Source: Apiospora phragmitis (Eukaryota; Ascomycota; Sordariomycetes; Amphisphaeriales; Apiosporaceae). From it: a stretch of DNA of 64,000 nucleotides. Of this stretch, positions 58,345-64,000 are shown in pieces. The stretch lies in the NCBI GenBank assembly GCA_038363925.1, contig JAQQWL010000005.1:3286001-3350000 (forward strand), read 5' to 3'. Below the pieces are notes generated by a model. It saw only the letters and a program-made list of their open reading frames with translations, did not search any database and was not told the origin of the DNA. The position numbers and the translations under genes are program-made. Every line of letters starts with the position of its first letter. The stretch's first letter is position 1.

Positions 58345-58813
58345 AGCCACTGTACGCAGTCTCGAGTTAGAGGAATTGCATACCCAGTAGAATGACAGTG
58401 GACGCAAGTCAATCCAGAAGCTAAACTTTCTGGCAATTCAGCCGTTGAATTCGACGCAATCATTTGCGAGTCATTTATGCATCTATGAGCGGATGTCGCG
58501 ATCATTCATCATGCGCAAGTCTCGTCAACAATCCCATTTCCACCAGCAACCAAGTATTTGCCACAAGCAACATTGCTCATCTGGCCCGCCATCGTCATTG
58601 ATGCAGGTTTCTACACACATTCGCTGCTGTGTACGCATATATTGCTGCGTACTTTTCATCCAAGGCGAAGTCCGCCACCCCAATGGTCGGCAGCAATCGA
58701 CTCCAGTATCATCGCCAACAAGCAAATTCAATCGCCCATGCCATCCATGCCCTTACCAAACGCCTCCACCCAAGTATTCATTCATCGCATCAAGAGACCA
58801 ACCAACTCATATC
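58345..58813. other. convergent intergenic spacer
   Basis: Between two gene 3' ends. Short ORFs only, no domain. Confidence 0.5.
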
Positions 58814-60176
58814 TCAAAACGTAGTCTGCAGCTTCGGGTAATCCTTCGCGCTCGCGCCAAGGTCCGCAAAGATGGCCTTGGAGTCGTCCGCGCTCAAATC
58901 CTTCATGCGCTGCGCGTCCTCCTCCTCGAGCTTGACGAGCTCCTCCTCGGGCTCCTCCTTGCTGCCGTCCTTCTGGTCCTGCTTCTGGGGCTCCATGGCC
59001 TTGTCGATGCCCGACGACTCGCCGATGAGCAGGAACTGCGTGTTGACGTAGTCGAGGTGCTTGGGCGTCGTGCCGGACCAGCGGAGGGAGCGGAAGTCGT
59101 CTTTGACTCTGGGATTGGGGGTTAGTAAGAAAGCAACATGATGTACAATGGAGAATAATGAATAAAAAGAAACTTACTGTTGAGGATAGTCCGGGCCCTC
59201 AGGCAGCTGCGCGTACTTGGGCGGCGGATAATCCGGGTTGCGCGTACTCAAGATGAAGCTGCCCTTCATGCGCAGTCCAAGCTCCTTCTGCGCCTCGCCG
59301 AGCTTCTCGGGCAGCGTCAGCATGTACGCCAAATGGCTCTCGCGCCCGTCGACGTGATCGCATACACGCCCTCGCCGACCGGCGTCGCCGCCGGCGAGTG
59401 GCGCGTGCCGGCCGTCTTGGTCTCGTAGTCGTTGGCGGCGAGGAACTCGTCCTTGAGCGTCGCGAAGGACGCGTCCACCTTCTCGACGAACGCGATCCAG
59501 CGGTCCTTGCCCGACCGCGGGAGCACCTTCTTGGGCACCGCGACAAGCCGGCTGTTGCCGGCGTCGCCGATGGGGCCGTCGCCTAGCTTGCCGTCGTGGG
59601 CCATGGGGGCGCAGCACCAGGTACGTGCGCGCAATGTCGGCGACGCAGCTCGGGTCGTCGATGCCGACGCGGCCGCGGATGAAGAAGTAGACGATGCCCT
59701 TCTCCAGGATGCTCGAGGGCACCTCGCCCTCGCGGGCTTCGGATCCGACGGCGCTGGCGCCGTTCTCCTCGCTCTTGCTCTGGGGCTGTTGCTCGGCGGC
59801 GGCGGCGGCGGCGGGTTCACCCTCTTTGCCATTGGACTTCGTCTCCTGTTCGGGCTCTTTCTCTAGCTTCGTCTCGCTAGCGTCGGCCTTGCCTTCATCA
59901 TTGGCATCATCGGTTTTCTTGGTCTTATCATCTCCACCCTCAGCGCTGAAATGATCATGTTAGTGGAGTTGGCGCGTATAAAAAAAAAGAAGAAGAAAAA
60001 ACTTACTCAGGCATCGTTTCTTCGATGGTCTTCTGTGTCTTCTCATCATCTTTCTTGGCGCGCTTTGGTGCTGGCGACGTCTTTTCTTCTATCTCGTGCT
60101 TTGCACCTGCAGTCTGATCGGACAAGCCATTGGCAATGGCCTCGGTAGTCTTCTCTGATGAACGCGTGGTAGGCAT
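58814..60176 (-). CDS. conserved fungal protein, often annotated as BTB-domain transcription factor
   Basis: Exons 60007-60176, 59178-59945, 58814-59108; introns of 61 and 69 bp; 411 codons. The N-terminal half is low-complexity, with Lys/Glu/Ser and a likely nuclear localisation patch (APKRAKKDD). The conserved core begins ILEKGIVYFFIRGRVGIDDP, continues DGKLGDGPIGDAGNSRLVAVPKKVLP, AGTRHSPAATPVGEGVYAI and RESHLAYML, then NPDYPPP and LDYVNTQFLLIGE. These phrases are conserved across ascomycetes in proteins with an automatic BTB-factor label; I see no classical BTB fold here and would treat the function as unknown. Two opposite frame changes are needed: one extra C at the GGGGG run 59605-59609 (plus strand) and one missing base at the CCC run 59345-59347. 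Between them about 260 bases are out of frame, and the total length stays divisible by three. Confidence 0.82.
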
Positions 60177-61302
60177 TTTGAGATGAATGCTTGCTCAACT
60201 GTGACTGGAAAAGGTGCAGGTTGGGACGAGTGTCAAAAAGCGTGTTATGTAATTGGAGATCGTGTTGAACTTTTGAAGAATCAATGAAAGCTGGTAAAGT
60301 TACACTTGAGCAGGCGCGTTGAGGGAACTCCAAGAACGGATTTAGTGCAGGGTCTTGGGCGGTTCAAGTACGGATGACAGGCAGTGACGAAATGTTTAGA
60401 TCAGCCTTCACCTCATAATGCATGCTTCTCCCATAGTAGAATACGCCTCAATCGTAAGCTAACGTACGATCGCCCATTTTTCCTTCCAAAACAATCACGA
60501 ATATTTCGGTGGCTGGCTGTGATATGTGACCAAAAGGAAGCTTACCCCGGATTTTGAGGCTCTGATCTGATGTCATGGAATATGTTAGTGCCAGGAACGC
60601 CCCCCATCTCTCATCAATCAGCTTGCCGATCGCCGTAAACACGCATTGGCTGCGATGGACAATTGGGTGACGATGAATGGACCCCTGGGAATTACAAGCT
60701 GCATACAGGACCCACTAAAGGTCTACATACGCTGGACGGAAACTCCAGCTTGAGCAATCTATCGGTGAATCCATCGTCAAAGGAAGGCTCCGGATACTAG
60801 CAGATGGGAGGTCTCACCAATTACGGAAGTGGCATAAGCTGGTGTCACGTTCCATCACTTTCGACTGGAACAAAGCCAAACTTTTCCGTTTGCCGATTGT
60901 CTGCTGCAGGTTTACAGTAAATTGCAATGTACTAATGCTGCGTGTCTTAAGCCGCCTCATGCAGGTTCCAATCACGAGCCGCACCTCCAACAAAGCAAGC
61001 AACCCCTCAATTGGCGATCTCCTCTGCAGCAGGCCGTCAGGGGCAGAAAGGAGAAGCAGAAGTGTTGCGAGATCGGAGCCAAGGATCATTCCTGATTTGC
61101 TCCTGGCTTCGCAAGCTTCAGCTTTCTGGGATGAAGTATGTCTCATTGGCCGACAGCTCATGACCCCCGCAGTGCATAGGTATGTCTACGCGACGGAACC
61201 AGATGTCCAAAAGAGCCACCGCTCCATTGACCTTAAAAGGTTGGGAGTATATAAGAGTTGGCTGGTAGGGTATAGATTGTAAGCATTACGCACTGCCTAG
61301 CT
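60177..61302. other. intergenic stretch
   Basis: Promoter of the preceding minus-strand gene and 3' flank of the F-box/WD40 gene. ORFs such as 60842-61282 show no domain. Confidence 0.5.
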
Positions 61303-63198
61303 TCAGGTAAAATCGTAGACCATCAAGCTTTCCCTGCCCTGATTGGATTCTTTCAAGACGATTACCATTTCGTCGTCGAACCCAACCCAATTTCGTTTCT
61401 CGTCGAATGTGGAGGGATTATTACTATTTGACTCTGCATTTGTTTGGGGTGGAACGTTTGGTCGAACCTCGATACTCCTGGCCTCCGCCCGACCTTCGAG
61501 CTCCCAGACGCGGATCTCCTCGCCGCGGCAGCTAACACTGACTGCTTTGCCGCGCGAGGTGATCTCGGCGTCGCTGATGCCGGAAGTATGGCCCCAGAGC
61601 CGGATCCCGGGCGAGACGGAGAGCGAGGTGGCGTTGGAGGTGCAGAGGTGAAGGATCAAGGTGTTATCAGGCAAGGTGGCGAGGAGGTAGGGGTGGTTAT
61701 AGCAGATACTGGTTGGTCCATCGTCGGCCTGTTGGCCAGATGCATTGCTGACCCTAGATGCGGCCGTTGGCCGTGCTGGTGAAGAGGGCGGTGACAGGAC
61801 TTGCAGCGGTGAAGAGCGCACGGGCGGAGAATACGCAATGCGCGTTGTGGTAATATCCGGCGTCGTTTTCGCCCTTGAGGATGATGCCCTTAGATGGAGA
61901 TCTTGGATACCCAGCGACCATCCTTGCAGCGTAGAAAATGTGTATGCAATTGATGCTATCGTGGTACTTGCCGTCTTGCGTATGGAAAGCGCCAAAGGAG
62001 CTCTGGAAGTGTGCGACTTGAGCGAAGTAAGTAATAATGGTGCTTGAAGGAATCCCGACGGCGCATTCGCTATTTGAGGCATCTTGGAATCGGAGCCAAG
62101 TCCTCCAACTTCATCCTCAATCTGACTGTCCACTTCCGATGCTATATTGATTAACTCTGCATTCAGTCTATCTTGCGCCGGCGTAGTGGTAGACCTGCGG
62201 TCGTCTGTAAAGTCGAACGTGTAAAGTGATATCAAGACCGACTCGGTGGCAGTTAATAGGTAAGGGTGGGAGAATGCAATACCCTTTAGCTCGCCGTTGG
62301 TCGACTTCTCGTGCCGGTACTTCCGTATTAATTCATTCTTGCCGATATCCAGCTTCCAGACGCCGAAGCTGCCATCTTCAAAGCCCACGGCTACATTTAA
62401 GACCCTGGAATGTAGCTCCTGGTCGTCAACGGCCAGGCAGCTCGGTGCCGCCGGGCTCGGCGACTCGGAATCGAGCAGGGCGATTTGCGCAACCAACTCC
62501 TTTGTCTTTAAATCCCAGGCGCGCAGGCCCGAGGAAAGGTCGGCCGTGACTGCTACACCTTCGGATATCTTGACGAGCATCGGTCGTGCCGTTGCCGCAA
62601 ACTCTTCTTCTTCTGTGCTAGGAACCGGCCCCTGGCCGCCCACATGTAGCTCTTCGACCGCAGCTTTCCCCTTAGACCAGTTGTGTCGTAATTTATACTG
62701 CCTCTTCCAATCCCGCGACGACGACGGTGATGCACGATCAACGCTGCCATCGCCGCCACCGACGCCGTTCTTATCGTTGTTACTGCTTCCGCTACTGCTA
62801 CTGCGCACATCGACCCAGCCGCCCCTCCGCCCGTCAGCCCAGACGGCCCGGCGCGATGAGTAGTGCAGCTTGCCCTCGCGCGCGGTACCGTTGCGGAACC
62901 CGGGGATGCGCAGCGCGCGCGGCAGCACGAAGCGGTCGTAATACAGGCGCTTCCATAGCTGCGAGTCCTCGGCCAGGCGGTGGAACCGGCGCGAGACGGG
63001 CGCGACGTTGAGCAGGGACGGCAGGGGCAGGCACGCGAGGATGCGGATGAGGAGCTCGTCGGAGAGCGGCGAGAGATGGTCGCGGCGGCGGGGGGCGGCG
63101 TGCCGAGGTCGTTTGGGGTTCGGGCTGGTTGGGACGTCGTTGTCGTCGTCGCTGGCTTCGGCAACTGGGAAGAGCTTGCGCTTCTGGGAAGGCATCAT
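61303..63198 (-). CDS. F-box/WD40-repeat protein (Pof10-like)
   Basis: Probable substrate receptor of an SCF ubiquitin ligase, 631 residues, no intron. ATG 63198 (MMPSQKRKLF) is preferred; an upstream ATG at 63315 would add 39 poor-quality residues. An N-terminal basic patch (PNPKRPRHAAPRRRDH) precedes an F-box (LSPLSDELLIRILACLPLPSLLNVAPVSRRFHRLAEDSQLWKRLYYDRF). Then come a Ser/Gly-rich insertion and a WD40 propeller whose blades can be followed by SGLRAWDLKTKE, DGSFGVWKLD, HPYLLTATES, ICYNHPYLLATLPDN, GIRLWGHTSGISDAEI and EEIRVWELEGRAE. The end, NWVGFDDEMVIVLKE and VYDFT, resembles the closing motif of fungal Pof10-type proteins. The frame is intact. Its target protein cannot be inferred. 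Confidence 0.88.
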   Translation of the reverse strand: MMPSQKRKLFPVAEASDDDNDVPTSPNPKRPRHAAPRRRDHLSPLSDELLIRILACLPLPSLLNVAPVSRRFHRLAEDSQLWKRLYYDRFVLPRALRIPGFRNGTAREGKLHYSSRRAVWADGRRGGWVDVRSSSSGSSNNDKNGVGGGDGSVDRASPSSSRDWKRQYKLRHNWSKGKAAVEELHVGGQGPVPSTEEEEFAATARPMLVKISEGVAVTADLSSGLRAWDLKTKELVAQIALLDSESPSPAAPSCLAVDDQELHSRVLNVAVGFEDGSFGVWKLDIGKNELIRKYRHEKSTNGELKGIAFSHPYLLTATESVLISLYTFDFTDDRRSTTTPAQDRLNAELINIASEVDSQIEDEVGGLGSDSKMPQIANAPSGFLQAPLLLTSLKSHTSRAPLALSIRKTASTTIASIAYTFSTLQGWSLGIQDLHLRASSSRAKTTPDITTTRIAYSPPVRSSPLQVLSPPSSPARPTAASRVSNASGQQADDGPTSICYNHPYLLATLPDNTLILHLCTSNATSLSVSPGIRLWGHTSGISDAEITSRGKAVSVSCRGEEIRVWELEGRAEARSIEVRPNVPPQTNAESNSNNPSTFDEKRNWVGFDDEMVIVLKESNQGRESLMVYDFT

Positions 63199-64000
63199 AG
63201 CTGAACGGAGAGAGACAGAGTTTCCAACCAGTAGAGATGATATGCAATAATCAATCACAGACGGTCCTGGGATGGGCATCGAGTCGCCCGTTGTGCAGCG
63301 CACCCACCTAACCATTAGGCTTTAGGTTAGTGGCGGTGATGGGGAATGTTCGGGGTTTGCGGAGATACAGTCGCGACCGATATTCAACCGCGACGGACAT
63401 GCATTCACTTGTTTCTTCCCCAGCATCCCACAACAAACCCGATCATCACAATACTTCCTTTCCCATTTACCCTGGCAACGATCAAGATAGTGCCGATTGC
63501 AATTGAAATCATGTCAATCAGCAAACATGGGTTTATACTACACCGACATGACTTCTGCCCATCGCTCCATTTGATGACGAGTATCAGGTGTTACTATCCA
63601 CTCTGCTGGATATGATATCAGACTTGAAGCCCAACCAACAGATCACTCTATGCCTTGTGCACTTTCTCCTATAGCCTTACCTACCCTACTCAACCGGGTC
63701 TACGGATTTTCCCCGAATTAGTAGCGGAGAACGTTGACGTCCCCGTCTACGTGGCGGTGATTATCATGGGGAGGACAACAGCACCTTGCCCCTGAAGCTG
63801 TAAAGACGTGCTGCAGCTATATCAAGTGATGAGATGGGCACAGTACCAGTATCTCGTGTCCTGGAAATGAAAGAAAGGGGTAGGTTTAAACCATTGTTTA
63901 TCCGGGCCGGCAATATCGGGATTCGCGAACCGCCCGTCGCCTGTACCTGGTAGGGACCAATTGATTGGAAAGTGTGGTTTCGCTTATGCAGTGTTCACCT
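63199..64000. other. upstream intergenic region to the window end
   Basis: Promoter of the F-box/WD40 gene, then about 700 bp without a recognisable gene; the ORF at 63346-63615 has no domain. Confidence 0.5.

Noticed and set aside
1..64000. CRISPR arrays, riboswitches, rRNA
   Set aside because: No regularly spaced direct repeats or rRNA-like sequence; the genes are fungal nuclear genes.

Overview
The window is nuclear DNA from a filamentous ascomycete (Pezizomycotina, most likely Sordariomycetes). The support is short GT-AG introns of about 55-150 bp, fungal-type gene families (HET domain, SAT4/PTH11-like membrane protein, short secreted tyrosinase, hybrid histidine kinase, F-box/YccV protein), and AT-rich blocks of mutated transposons that look like repeat-induced point mutation (RIP). 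Coordinates of spliced genes come from reading donors, acceptors and phases by eye; where one base had to be assumed missing or extra, this is stated.

Layout. 654-1516 (+) GNAT acetyltransferase; 1913-3571 (-) MFS sugar transporter; 3572-5437 intergenic with a faint transporter relic; 5440-7443 a RIP-mutated Fot/pogo transposon with an 84-bp MITE inside it; 7883-8650 (-) SDR; 9206-11298 (-) F-box/YccV protein; 11909-12634 (-) small secreted protein; 15237-17599 (+) Baeyer-Villiger-type monooxygenase, convergent with 18056-19725 (-) SAT4-like membrane protein; 23161-24599 (+) tyrosinase; 25498-30460 (+) a decayed gene in which an AAA ATPase is fused to a HET domain; 31256-31849 (-) broken unknown gene; 32210-33535 (+) fructosamine-kinase-like gene; 33590-34190 (+) WD40-type tail of a STAND/NACHT-like protein, overlapping a large antisense ORF (33992-35608, -).

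35794-45682 is a nested transposon island. One Fot/pogo element of about 1.9 kb has been enlarged to 9.9 kb by four further Fot-like elements and a solo LTR (which itself holds another solo LTR); a second solo LTR sits in one of the inserted elements. Terminal inverted repeats and TA or 5-bp target duplications can be read for nearly all of them.

After a poorly conserved stretch (45685-48296) come a hybrid histidine kinase (48297-52242, -), a second HET gene with a nonsense codon (about 54286-56397, +), a highly acidic unknown protein (57280-58344, +), a conserved fungal protein often annotated as a BTB-domain transcription factor (58814-60176, -) and an F-box/WD40 protein (61303-63198, -).

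Two general themes stand out. Allorecognition/innate-immunity type genes (AAA-HET, HET, WD40 tail) are all broken, while most metabolic and signalling genes are intact. Many other genes are interrupted by exactly one missing or extra base in a short homopolymer, which could be assembly error rather than biology; true base-substitution stops occur as well and cannot be explained that way.
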